DNA from: Psychrobacter sp.
GTDB lineage: Bacteria; Pseudomonadota; Gammaproteobacteria; Pseudomonadales; Moraxellaceae
Reading direction: 5' to 3'
Assembly: GCA_029267175.1 (NCBI GenBank)
Contig: JARIDJ010000060.1
Span: 1-40,493, forward strand
Length of the DNA: 40,493 nt
Shown here: positions 15,450 through 25,469 of the stretch, one piece after another
Position numbering within the stretch: position 1 is the stretch's first letter
Layout: every line of letters begins with the position of its first letter
Position numbers and translations under genes: made by a program
Notes under the pieces: model-generated
What the model was told of the DNA's origin: nothing
Databases searched by the model: none
What the model saw: the letters and a program-made list of their open reading frames with translations, nothing else

Positions 15450-17963
15450 AGGCGCGGTGCGACTAGTCTTCGACTTAGCAACCTCTTTAGGAGCTCCTTG
15501 CGCCACTATCATACCGCCTTTATCTCCAGCACCAGGACCCATATCGATAATCCAGTCGCTATTACTTGCCACTTGCATATCGTGCACGACCATAATGACT
15601 GTATTGCCTGCATCCACTAAGCCGTTCAATTGTGTCATCAGCTTAGCAACATCGGCCGGGTGCAGACCAGTCGTTGGCTCATCGAGGATATAAAGGGTCT
15701 CACCGCGCTGCGTGCGCTGCAATTCAGTAGCAAGCTTGATACGCTGCGCCTCCCCGCCTGATAGCTCAGTCGCCGGTTGACCTAAACGCAGATAGCCTAA
15801 CCCCACTTGCAATAATGCCTCCAATGCGCGCAGCACAGGCGGCTCATCACAAAAGAACTCGGCCGCCTTTTCAACGGTTAAATCTAATACTTCAGCAATA
15901 TTTTTATCCTTATAAGTGACAGCAAGGGTCTGCTCATCATAACGCTGACCGTGACAGACTTGGCAGGGTGCGTAGACACTCGGCAAGAACAACAGCTCAA
16001 CGCTAACAAAGCCTAAACCTTCACAATTGGGGCAACGGCCTTTTACTGTATTAAAGGAGAAGCGTCCGGCGTTAAAGCCTCGCTTTTTTGCCGCTTTCGT
16101 TTGCGCAAAGAGTTTACGCACATGATCAAATAGTCCGGTATAAGTGGCTAAGTTTGAGCGCGGCGTGCGGCCGATGGCTTTTTGATCGATAGTCACAAGC
16201 CGCTTTATACTCTCCATACCAGAGGCAATCTCACCGCCAGTCACGGTCTCTAGCTCTTGCTCGAGTAAATCTGCCTCGCCCGTTGGCGCCTCAACTATCA
16301 CCTTTTGCCCTAAAGCTTCTTGGACTAGCTCAACTAATGCTTGACTGACTAAGCTTGACTTGCCAGAGCCTGAGACGCCCGTCACACAAGTCATCACCCC
16401 CAGCGGAAACTCGACATCTAGTCCCTCTACGTTATTACGCTGCACGTCTTTAAGCTTGAGCCAAGCCGCTGGCTGGCGAGTGCTTTTCTCATTACTGCTA
16501 GCCGTTTTATTTGCGAACAAATACTGCGCAGTGTGCGACTGAGAAATATCACGCAGCCCCTCAGTCGGTCCGCTATAAATAACCTCACCGCCATGCGTGC
16601 CCGCCTCTGGCCCGACATCGACTACCCAATCGGCATGGCGGATGACACTGACATCATGCTCCACCACAAACACCGAGTTACCCGCGGCTATCAGCTCATC
16701 TAGCGCACCGAGCAGCGCTTGGGTGTCGGCAGGATGCAAGCCTGCCGATGGCTCGTCTAACACATAGACTACGCCGAACAGCTGCGAGCGAATTTGCGTG
16801 GCTAATCTAAGCCGCTGTAGCTCACCAGGAGATAAGGTTGGCGTGGTACGCTCCAATGACAAATAGCCCAAACCTAAGCGCGTCAAAGCTTCGACGCGAG
16901 CTAATATATCGCTAGCAATCCGCTGCGCGACAATCGCTTTTTCACGATTGACGGTGTCGCTAGTGGGTTTACTTTTCGCTGTGCTTTCAAGTTTGGATGC
17001 CAGCTCAGTTAAGGTTAACTGCGACAGCTCGCCGATATCTAAACCTGCAAATTTGACCGATAGTGATTCTTTTTTCAGCTTTTTGCCATGACAGTCGGGG
17101 CACTCGGAGATTTGCATAAATTGTGAAACGCGTTTTTTGGTCAGCGCGCTTTGAGTATTGGCAAACGAGTGTAAGATGAAGTTTTTGGCACCCGTAAAAG
17201 TACCCATGTAATTGGGCTTCTCCCCTTTTTCAATCGCCGCGCGGGTTTGCTCGATATTATACTCAGGATACACCGGCACCGTTGGCGTCTCGTCCGTGTA
17301 CAAAATCCAATCACGAGTTTTTTTGGGCAATTTATACCAAGGAACATCGATATCGTGGCCTAAAGTGGTCAATATCCGGCTCAAGTTTTGTCCTTGCCAA
17401 GCGCCCGGCCATGAAGCAATCGCGCGCTCACGAATGCTCTTGGTAGCATCAGGGACCATCAAATCTTCAGTCACTTCAAACACTCGGCCTATCCCCGAGC
17501 AAGTCGGACAAGCGCCTTCTGGGGTATTGGGCGAGAAGGCATCGGCGTAAAGCATCTCTTGCCCGGCAGGATAGTCCCCTGCTCTTGAGTACAGCATACG
17601 CAAACCATTAGAGATGGTAGTGACGCTAGCGACTGAAGAGCGCACCGATGGCGTACCGCGCTGTTGTTGTAGGGCGACCGCTGGCGGCAAGCCCTCAATG
17701 CTATCAACATCAGGCTCATCGACTTGGTCAATCAGACGCCGAGCATAAGGCGACACTGAGTCCAAATAGCGGCGCTGCGACTCGGCAAATAAAGTCCCAA
17801 AAGCCAAGGATGATTTACCAGAGCCTGAGATACCCGTAAATACCACTAAGGCATTACGCGGCAGATCGACATCGACATTCTTTAGGTTATGAACGCGCGC
17901 GCCGCGGACTTGGATTTGATTATTAGCATCATTTAAGTGATTATTATAATTATCAGTCGTCAT
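15435..17963 (-). CDS. UvrA2-type ABC ATPase (UvrA paralogue)
   Basis: The 842-residue product has the duplicated UvrA architecture. The first Walker A is TGISGSGKSSLAF (residues 43-55), with CPTCSGIGRVFEV and ECPDCHGKKLKKESL zinc-associated segments. The first signature and Walker B are LSPGELQRLRLATQ and VYVLDEPSAGLHPAD. The second Walker A is TGVSGSGKSSLVSQ, followed by a CPNCEGLGF/CQVCHG zinc module, LSGGEAQRIKLATELQ and LYILDEPTTGLHPAD. It is about 100 residues shorter than UvrA and lacks clear counterparts of part of the UvrB-interaction region, as in UvrA2/DrrC-like proteins linked to tolerance of DNA-binding drugs. It is therefore probably not the housekeeping UvrA. ATG 17963 has AGGATA upstream. 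The gene is convergent with the Anbu operon and 42 bases from its end. Confidence 0.88.
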   Translation of the reverse strand: MTTDNYNNHLNDANNQIQVRGARVHNLKNVDVDLPRNALVVFTGISGSGKSSLAFGTLFAESQRRYLDSVSPYARRLIDQVDEPDVDSIEGLPPAVALQQQRGTPSVRSSVASVTTISNGLRMLYSRAGDYPAGQEMLYADAFSPNTPEGACPTCSGIGRVFEVTEDLMVPDATKSIRERAIASWPGAWQGQNLSRILTTLGHDIDVPWYKLPKKTRDWILYTDETPTVPVYPEYNIEQTRAAIEKGEKPNYMGTFTGAKNFILHSFANTQSALTKKRVSQFMQISECPDCHGKKLKKESLSVKFAGLDIGELSQLTLTELASKLESTAKSKPTSDTVNREKAIVAQRIASDILARVEALTRLGLGYLSLERTTPTLSPGELQRLRLATQIRSQLFGVVYVLDEPSAGLHPADTQALLGALDELIAAGNSVFVVEHDVSVIRHADWVVDVGPEAGTHGGEVIYSGPTEGLRDISQSHTAQYLFANKTASSNEKSTRQPAAWLKLKDVQRNNVEGLDVEFPLGVMTCVTGVSGSGKSSLVSQALVELVQEALGQKVIVEAPTGEADLLEQELETVTGGEIASGMESIKRLVTIDQKAIGRTPRSNLATYTGLFDHVRKLFAQTKAAKKRGFNAGRFSFNTVKGRCPNCEGLGFVSVELLFLPSVYAPCQVCHGQRYDEQTLAVTYKDKNIAEVLDLTVEKAAEFFCDEPPVLRALEALLQVGLGYLRLGQPATELSGGEAQRIKLATELQRTQRGETLYILDEPTTGLHPADVAKLMTQLNGLVDAGNTVIMVVHDMQVASNSDWIIDMGPGAGDKGGMIVAQGAPKEVAKSKTSRTAPFLLH

Positions 17964-18110
17964 TAGTTATCCTATCTGTCTATTTTTATATGGCCCATAT
18001 TCTAGCAGTTACTTAGGCAGCTTAGCTCTGAGCTTACGTATCCTTGCATAGAGAGACAAATTGATAACTTTAAATTTTCTGGTGCGTAGGGCAAATTTTA
18101 TACCAGTGGT

Positions 18111-19085
18111 CTATACAGCTGCCTTTTTGCCAAATCCTATCTTCACATTGGCCAATAACAATCCCGATAAAATAAGCACCATCGCTAGCATCTTCCACCA
18201 TGTCAGCATCTCTCCTGTGAGCAGTACTGAGGTTGCCATACCAAATACAGGCACTAGCAGAGCAAAAGGCATCACCTTAGAAGCAATATTTTCAGCCAGC
18301 AAGTGCGCCCACAGTCCAAAACCAATTAGCGTTGAGATATAGACGATAAAACCCAGTGACAGCCAGGACTTGTAAGATGCCTCAGTAAAGCTTGCAAGTT
18401 GCCAAGCGTCAGTTTCAAATATGACTGAAGATATCGTTAAAATCACGCAAGCGATCAAGCCGCCCCATACCACAAGAGCTAATGCAGCTAGTGCCGATGA
18501 CTTATTTGAGGCTTGATAGTTATGAGTAGTATGATCAGCAGCCGTAACTGTAGAGAGATTAGCGTCCTGCTTTATCGCTTTTGTATGACCTTGCTTTGAG
18601 GCTTGCTTAGAAGCAATATTGCCAAAGCTCCAGCCTATCGCTGCAATCAAAATACAGACAAAACCAATCAAAGGCATATCGCCGCCTAGGTTAAGCGCAA
18701 TTACCCCAAGCCCCAATACCCCTATCACCATCCCTATAATCTGCTTGCGACTTACTGCCTCGCCTAAGATAAAATAGGCTAGTAATACCGTGATAAAAAT
18801 CTGCATTTGCAATAATAGCGCCGTCAAGCCTGCCGATGCGCCAAGATGCATGGCAGTAAATACAAAGGCGTACTGCAGTACAAAAGTGCCAATGGCATAA
18901 ATAAATAGCGTGCGGTTAAAGGTAGGCGGCTTGAGAAACAGCACCAGCGGCACGGCAGTAAAGAAAAAACGCATGGCCGTCAGCATCAGCGGCGGGAAGC
19001 TCTCAAGTGCCCACGCAATAAAGGTGAAGTTCACCCCCCAAATAAAAGCGACCAATACAGCTAAAGCGATGTGGATTGGAGTCAT
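18111..19085 (-). CDS. EamA-family (DMT superfamily) transporter
   Basis: The 324-residue product has two EamA repeats totalling about ten helices. The first opens IALAVLVAFIWGVNFTFIAW and contains PPLMLTAMRFFFTAVPLVLF, the typical drug/metabolite-transporter pattern. A long hydrophilic loop of about 40 residues, rich in Lys, Thr and Asn, separates the halves (KQASKQGHTKAIKQDANL onwards). This is longer than usual. Substrate unknown; related proteins export amino acids or metabolites. ATG 19085 is preferred over a TTG four codons upstream because a GGAT lies at about the right distance. Confidence 0.85.
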   Translation of the reverse strand: MTPIHIALAVLVAFIWGVNFTFIAWALESFPPLMLTAMRFFFTAVPLVLFLKPPTFNRTLFIYAIGTFVLQYAFVFTAMHLGASAGLTALLLQMQIFITVLLAYFILGEAVSRKQIIGMVIGVLGLGVIALNLGGDMPLIGFVCILIAAIGWSFGNIASKQASKQGHTKAIKQDANLSTVTAADHTTHNYQASNKSSALAALALVVWGGLIACVILTISSVIFETDAWQLASFTEASYKSWLSLGFIVYISTLIGFGLWAHLLAENIASKVMPFALLVPVFGMATSVLLTGEMLTWWKMLAMVLILSGLLLANVKIGFGKKAAV

Positions 19086-19134
19086 ATCAGTATCCAATAC
19101 TAATTATTATTTTTAATGCTCCGATTATAAGCAG

Positions 19135-20343
19135 TTAGTGGCCGGTTGATCCTACTGCCAGTCTTTTTTTGGCAAAAAATACGAACAGCATAAAAAATAT
19201 CGAGATAGCACTAGAGAAAATAAAGAAGACTAAATTAGTAGTTAGCCAGCCAAAATAGCTCAATATTGGTGCTGGCAAAAAAGCGCCTAAAGTTGCAAAA
19301 AGCGCAATCACGGTCTCATTAATCCCTTGATACTTTAGTCTTTGCGCCCCTTGAATATTACTAAGTAGCGTCGAGCCGCCTGAATAAGTGAAATTCCAGC
19401 CAACGCCTAAGATAATCAGCGCCATATTAATAAAAATAGTATCAACAAAAAATATAGGCAATAAACAAGACAGGGATATCAGTAAAAAGCCAAAGATGAT
19501 GGTATTGACGCTATTGATATAGCGGATTAGCCTTGCCACAAAAAAGGACGGTAAAAACATCGCGAGCACATGCATCTGAATCGCGTAGGAGGCGTAATCA
19601 AAAGACTGGCTTTGTTTCAAAAAGATAGACGAGGCAATCATCATCAGATTCATGATGTAGTAGCCCAAAGCGCCGCCTAGTATAGCAATGATAATGATGT
19701 ATTTTTTGACCGTTATCGTATCTAAAGTGACCGTTTTAGCTTGCTGTATGCGGCTGGCATGATGCGTGTTTGAGCGGTTCCAAAGGTAGATAATAACCAG
19801 CAAAATCATAGCTAAAGCGGACAGCGATAAGTAAATTAGCGAGTAATCGGGCAGATCTGATATTTTGGCTAGGTTTATGGCTAGTAGCGGCGCGACGATA
19901 GCTGCAATAACTCCGCCTGAGATCACCATGGAGGTGGCTTTGGCAGTAAGCTCACTACTTAGAGTATCGGTTGCGGCAAATCGATAAAAATTAGCGGTTG
20001 AGATAAACAGCCCTAATAAAAAGTGACTCAGACATAAATACCAAAAATTGTGTTGAGTCAGTGATAAAAATCCAACAATGCCCGATAAAAATAACAAGAC
20101 AATACCGGCCTTAAAAATCCGGTAGCGACCAAATCTCTCCATTAGTTTTGAGAACCACACGGTGCTCAGTAGTACCGCTAAAAACTGCAGGCCATAGGGA
20201 ATGGTGGCGTAACTCACCGTTGGCGCTAAAGTAAGTCCGACTAAAGCGGCAACTGTCACCGATAACACCGCTGTGGTTAGGTTAATACTTTGTCCGACTA
20301 ATAAAAAGTAAACGTGGCTTGGTAGTTTATTATTTTTTTGCAT
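19135..20343 (-). CDS. Major facilitator superfamily transporter
   Basis: The 402-residue product has about 12 transmembrane helices. The loop between helices 2 and 3 reads KLMERFGRYRIFKAG, a form of the MFS motif A (G-x-x-x-D/E-R-x-G-R-R/K). A central cytoplasmic loop (LWNRSNTHHASRIQQAKTVT) divides the two six-helix halves. Substrate cannot be named. The start ATG at 20343 has no clear ribosome-binding site. It lies upstream of the EamA gene on the same strand (49 bases between this stop and that start), so the two may form one transcript. It is divergent from the formaldehyde dehydrogenase gene. Confidence 0.85.
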   Translation of the reverse strand: MQKNNKLPSHVYFLLVGQSINLTTAVLSVTVAALVGLTLAPTVSYATIPYGLQFLAVLLSTVWFSKLMERFGRYRIFKAGIVLLFLSGIVGFLSLTQHNFWYLCLSHFLLGLFISTANFYRFAATDTLSSELTAKATSMVISGGVIAAIVAPLLAINLAKISDLPDYSLIYLSLSALAMILLVIIYLWNRSNTHHASRIQQAKTVTLDTITVKKYIIIIAILGGALGYYIMNLMMIASSIFLKQSQSFDYASYAIQMHVLAMFLPSFFVARLIRYINSVNTIIFGFLLISLSCLLPIFFVDTIFINMALIILGVGWNFTYSGGSTLLSNIQGAQRLKYQGINETVIALFATLGAFLPAPILSYFGWLTTNLVFFIFSSAISIFFMLFVFFAKKRLAVGSTGH

Positions 20344-20490
20344 ATAAAGGATAATTTTGGCAGTAATGAGAAGGAAGTTGTAGACGTCTATAACGGTTAG
20401 CTCTGGGTAAAACAGACTTTCAATGTTAGTATAGGGACATCATAAAACAGACAATATAAAGCTATTGCTGATTAAAAAGTAGCCCTATAA

Positions 20491-21687
<1,197 letters not shown>

Positions 21688-21725
21688 ACTTGATATTTAG
21701 TTTAATAAGTTTACCAACAAAAAGT

Positions 21726-21757
21726 GCCGCATAATTTAATTATGCGGCCCTTTTTTT
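21726..21757 (+). terminator. Rho-independent terminator after frmA
   Basis: Nine-base perfect stem GCCGCATAA (21726-21734) / TTATGCGGC (21740-21748), five-base loop, then CC and seven T. It sits 38 bases after the frmA stop. Confidence 0.9.
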
Positions 21758-21781
21758 ATTATCAGCTTTATAATATGCTTG

Positions 21782-23041
21782 CTAGCTTACGACTAAGCGC
21801 ATTAACTGCGTACTAATATAACCGCCAAAAGTGCCCATCGCATAGCCCAATATGCCCAAAAACACCCCAACTGGTGCTAGCGACGGGTGAAAAGCGGTGG
21901 CGACAATGGGCGCTGAGGAGGCACCGCCAGTGTTAGCATTAGATCCGACTGCCAAAAAGAAAAACGGCGCGCGGATGACTCTAGCAAAGATAAATATCAT
22001 AATGACATGAAGAGTCATCCAGACTAGGCCAATAAGTAGCAAGCGCCACTGCGAGACGATACCGGCAAGATTAATCTGCATACCAATAGCAGCAATAAGT
22101 ACAAAGATAAATACCGTACCGATTTTGGAGGCACCGATGTGATCTAAGCGGCGAATTTTGGTGAAAGAGAACACTACCCCTAGTAAGGTAATCATCACTA
22201 CCATCCAAAAAAACGAGCTAGCAAAGCTATATTGTACTGCCCAGCTATAAGGGGCAAACATCGCCGCTATTTTTTCGCCTAAAAAGTGGGCGACACCTAC
22301 CATCGCAAAACATAGCCCAAACATCACCATCAAGTCATTTAGAGTCGCTGGACGGGCATGATCGCGCTCGTAGCTTTCAACCGCTACTATTACCTTATCG
22401 ATACTACTGCTATCGGCTTTTAACAACCTATCTATCTTGTCACTGTGCTTAGCCAGTACTAAGATAACTAGCAGCCAAAGCGAGGCGTTAGTCGTATCAA
22501 CTAGTATCATCATGCCAAATAGATCGTCGCTAACACCAAACAGCTCTTTCATTGCCGCCTGATTCGCCGCGCCGCCGATCCAGCTGCCCGCTACCGCTGA
22601 AAAGCCGCGCCACAAGGTGTCATCGCTGAACATCTGCGGCGATACCCATTTTGCCAAGCCTAAGCTTATCGGCCCACTAATGACGATAGCGACGCTCGCT
22701 GCCATAAACATCGCAATAGCCTTCCAGCCTAGACCCAATATCTTGGGCACATCCATGGATAATGTCATTAGCAACAAGCTAGCAGGCAGCAGATAAGTGG
22801 CGGTAAAGCCATAAATCTGCGCGCCGATGCCCTCAGCAAACACCCCTAAACTATTTAACGTCGCGGGTATAAAGCAGCACAGTACAATACCGGGCAACAC
22901 TGCATAAAAACGCCGCCAAAACGTGCCTTTTAACCCTTGGGTATAAAAAACTAGCCCAATAATAGCCATGATAATGCCAAAAGCTAAGGGCAGACTATCT
23001 ATCTTGATACTAGCAACAGCTAAAACGGAGGCGGCAAGCAT
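21782..23041 (-). CDS. DUF819-family integral membrane protein
   Basis: The 419-residue, multi-helix protein matches DUF819 (YjcL-like) proteins, which have no assigned transport substrate that I can rely on. Typical segments are AGSWIGGAANQAAMKELF, MMILVDTTNASLWLLVILVL and VGSNANTGGASSAPIVATAF. The last two glycine-rich motifs in the two halves resemble the internal repeats of anion permeases. A hydrophilic loop (SDKIDRLLKADSSSIDKVIV) splits the protein. The ATG at 23041 has AGGACT upstream. It is transcribed alone between frmA (convergent) and the helicase gene (same strand). Confidence 0.85.
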   Translation of the reverse strand: MLAASVLAVASIKIDSLPLAFGIIMAIIGLVFYTQGLKGTFWRRFYAVLPGIVLCCFIPATLNSLGVFAEGIGAQIYGFTATYLLPASLLLMTLSMDVPKILGLGWKAIAMFMAASVAIVISGPISLGLAKWVSPQMFSDDTLWRGFSAVAGSWIGGAANQAAMKELFGVSDDLFGMMILVDTTNASLWLLVILVLAKHSDKIDRLLKADSSSIDKVIVAVESYERDHARPATLNDLMVMFGLCFAMVGVAHFLGEKIAAMFAPYSWAVQYSFASSFFWMVVMITLLGVVFSFTKIRRLDHIGASKIGTVFIFVLIAAIGMQINLAGIVSQWRLLLIGLVWMTLHVIMIFIFARVIRAPFFFLAVGSNANTGGASSAPIVATAFHPSLAPVGVFLGILGYAMGTFGGYISTQLMRLVVS

Positions 23042-23182
23042 GGCAGAGTCCTAGCGTAGTCCAGAGAATAAAACTTGGCAGTATAGTCAAGGCTATAGAT
23101 TGGCGCAACAATAAATCCAAGCTTAATCTCTTACTTTAGCCAGGCTTTAACTTTGTTATCGCTAATCTACTCTAAAAAAACA

Positions 23183-23226
23183 GAAAAAAAAGCCAGATAC
23201 TAGCTATTCACTAGTTATCTGGCTTT
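23183..23226 (-). terminator. Rho-independent terminator of the helicase gene
   Basis: Near-perfect dyad: AGCCAGATA-CTAG on the left (23191-) and CTAGTTATCTGGCT on the right (ending 23224). Read on the minus strand, the stem is followed by a run of eight T. It lies about 90 bases past the helicase stop. Confidence 0.85.
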
Positions 23227-23314
23227 GTTAAAACTCTGCCACTCACCTAAGCGTCTAAGATTAACAAAAAATATTAATACTCAAACCGCTAACAGCTAGT
23301 TTGTTACCAGCTTA

Positions 23315-24967
23315 TTACGAGTTACCGCCGCGATTGCCACGGTTACCGCTGGGACGACCTGCGCCGCCTGAACGATTAGCTGGGCGACCTTGGCTACCGC
23401 TTGGACGACCGCGACCTGTTGCGGCGCGATCACCACGTGGGGCGCTTGTGCCATCACCGCGGCTTGGATTAGTACGCTTACCTTGATAAGGCTTGCCACC
23501 CGAGCGCTCGCTTGGCTTGCCGCCGTAGCCGCTATCATTGCTAGCGCGTTGGCCAGTGCCCTTGCTGCTATCGCCCCCGCGACCGCGATTAGGAACACCG
23601 CTACCTGATTTTGCCGCATAACCGCCGCCATTGCCAGAGCGGCCACGACCACTACCGCCGCCGTTAGAACGACCACGGCCACGACCTTTAGGCTTATTCT
23701 CGCTAGGTACGTAAGATTTCTTAGGCTCCATACCTTCGATAACTGATACTTCCATTTTGCGATTGAGGTAGCGGTTAATGTTGTTCAGCTGTGGACGATC
23801 ATCCATGCTACATAGGCTGATAGCCACGCCGGTACGACCTGCGCGACCACAACGACCGATACGATGCACATAATCTTCAGTTTGACGCGGCAAATCATAG
23901 TTGATCACGTGTGACAAGGCTGGCACATCAAGACCACGAGCGGCTACGTCTGTGGCGACCAAGATTTTGCATTTACCGTTACGCAGATCTTGTACGATAC
24001 GGTTACGCTTGCTTTGGGGTAGATCGCCGTGCAAGAAGCTCGCTTTATGACCGTCATCTTGTAATTGCTTAGCAAGCTTTTCAGTGCTGCGCTTAGTGGC
24101 GGCAAATATGATGATTTGCTCCATCTCAGGCTGGCAAACGATCTTGTCTAAGATTTTGTTTTTGTGATTAAAGTCATCACAGTAATAGACGGTCTCTTCG
24201 ATATGAGCGGACTCAACTTTGATAGAAACGCGCTCTGGGTTTTTAGTGAAGCTAGCGGCAATTTTGCCAACCGGGCCATCCCAAGTCGCTGAGCACATAA
24301 CCGTTTGACGGTTAGTAGGCGCCGCTTTTAAGATATCGCTGATGTCATCAGCAAACCCCATATCTAGCATACGATCCGCTTCGTCTAGCACCAGTACTTC
24401 TAAGTTTGATAAATCAACGCGGCCTGCTTTGATATGATCAAGTAGACGACCAGGCGTTGCGACAATGACTTGTACGCCTTTATTTAGCGCGCGAATCTGA
24501 CCGTTGTACGGTGCGCCGCCAACTAATGGCACACAAAATAGACCACGCATATCATGCGAGTAAGTACGAACGCTATCATGAACCTGCTGAGCAAGCTCGC
24601 GCGTTGGCGTTAGAATAAGCGCTTTAGTTAGCTTATCAAAGCTTGTAGCACGGCTTAAACGATCAAGTAGTGGAATAACGAAAGCGGCGGTTTTACCACT
24701 ACCGGTTTGCGCCGATAATAGAAGATCGCGGCCAGCTAGTGCAAAAGGAATAGCTTGTGCTTGAATAGGGGTAGGATTGGTATAGCCACTGCGATCAAGC
24801 GCGGTAAGAATCGGCTTGGCAATGTCAAGATCAGCAAAGGTGACTTGGTTGTCGTCAGTCGTAGCCGCTTGCGTATCGGCATTATCGGTAGTTGCAGTAT
24901 CTTTTGTAGTAGTGTTGTTTTCGATGATGCCGTTTTCAGCAGCAATAGTAGATAAGATGTCAGTCAT
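23315..24967 (-). CDS. DEAD-box RNA helicase with RGG-rich C-terminal tail
   Basis: The 550-residue ATP-dependent RNA helicase has a full motif set: Q motif FADLDIAKPILTALDRSGYT with NPTPIQAQAIP, motif I AQTGSGKTA, Ia PTRELAQQ, II VLDEADRMLDMGF, III SAT, IV IIFAATKRS, V ATDVAARGLDVP and VI HRIGRCGRAGRTG. A 40-residue Thr/Asn/Asp-rich leader precedes the Q motif. Residues about 435-550 are a Gly/Arg/Ser-rich tail with many RGR and RGG-type repeats, a probable RNA-binding disordered region. The RhlE, SrmB or DeaD type cannot be settled by eye; likely roles are ribosome assembly or cold-adapted RNA remodelling. AAGGATA precedes the ATG. A long 5' region lies upstream. Confidence 0.93.
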   Translation of the reverse strand: MTDILSTIAAENGIIENNTTTKDTATTDNADTQAATTDDNQVTFADLDIAKPILTALDRSGYTNPTPIQAQAIPFALAGRDLLLSAQTGSGKTAAFVIPLLDRLSRATSFDKLTKALILTPTRELAQQVHDSVRTYSHDMRGLFCVPLVGGAPYNGQIRALNKGVQVIVATPGRLLDHIKAGRVDLSNLEVLVLDEADRMLDMGFADDISDILKAAPTNRQTVMCSATWDGPVGKIAASFTKNPERVSIKVESAHIEETVYYCDDFNHKNKILDKIVCQPEMEQIIIFAATKRSTEKLAKQLQDDGHKASFLHGDLPQSKRNRIVQDLRNGKCKILVATDVAARGLDVPALSHVINYDLPRQTEDYVHRIGRCGRAGRTGVAISLCSMDDRPQLNNINRYLNRKMEVSVIEGMEPKKSYVPSENKPKGRGRGRSNGGGSGRGRSGNGGGYAAKSGSGVPNRGRGGDSSKGTGQRASNDSGYGGKPSERSGGKPYQGKRTNPSRGDGTSAPRGDRAATGRGRPSGSQGRPANRSGGAGRPSGNRGNRGGNS

Positions 24968-25190
24968 GAGTATCCTTGGTAGTTAAGCCGCTGTAAATTC
25001 AGCGTACTTGTTGCCTACCACTGATAACCGTTCATCAAACAGCCTATTTACCAATGAATTTGATAAAGTATCTGTAAGATGTCTGACGTATTTTGGTGGT
25101 AGTGCCGAGTGTCTTATCCTTGCCTGTCGTAACCCGTTTATTGAGGCTTAATCCAAAGCCGATAAACGCAAACCACAACCAATCTAGTAT

Positions 25191-25224
25191 CAATAAACTA
25201 GTAGATAAGATATGAGTCAAAAAT
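25191..25224 (-). promoter_or_regulatory. Possible promoter and long leader of the helicase gene
   Basis: On the minus strand TTGACT, then 17 bases, then TTTATT could form a weak promoter about 230 bases before the helicase ATG, giving a long untranslated leader as in cold-shock helicase genes. The whole gap (24968-25469, 502 bp) has no gene that I support. Its part nearest 25320-25410 is more GC-rich than its surroundings and unexplained. Confidence 0.25.
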
Positions 25225-25469
25225 AACGATATTGTTAATCATCTCATTTTAAATTGTATTTAAAACAATGGAATAAAACGTTATTTAAGTACACAAAATC
25301 ATCGGCAACAATTACTCATGGTCATCCTAGACCCAAAATCGCAGGCGATGTTATCAATCTCATAATACACGTAAGCAAAGCTTTCGTGGCGACGCAGTAT
25401 AGCACAGCTATCTTATTAACCCTACCTATTTTTATAATTTAATAATTATGACCCCTTATAGCCGCTCAT

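Noticed and set aside
17212..17550. 112-residue plus-strand open frame opposite UvrA2
   Set aside because: Antisense to conserved zinc-module and Walker-region codons; no independent evidence.
15435..17963. Naming the gene as housekeeping uvrA
   Set aside because: It is about 100 residues too short and has the UvrA2-type organisation.
23296..23682. Long minus-strand open frame, 128 residues, rich in Ala and Val, inside the helicase gene
   Set aside because: It is a frame shadow of the Gly/Arg-rich tail codons; composition is an artefact of the repeats and the helicase frame is certain.
25254..25442. Plus-strand 62-residue open frame in the helicase upstream gap
   Set aside because: It starts at TTG, has no ribosome-binding site and no recognisable pattern; it overlaps a likely leader region.
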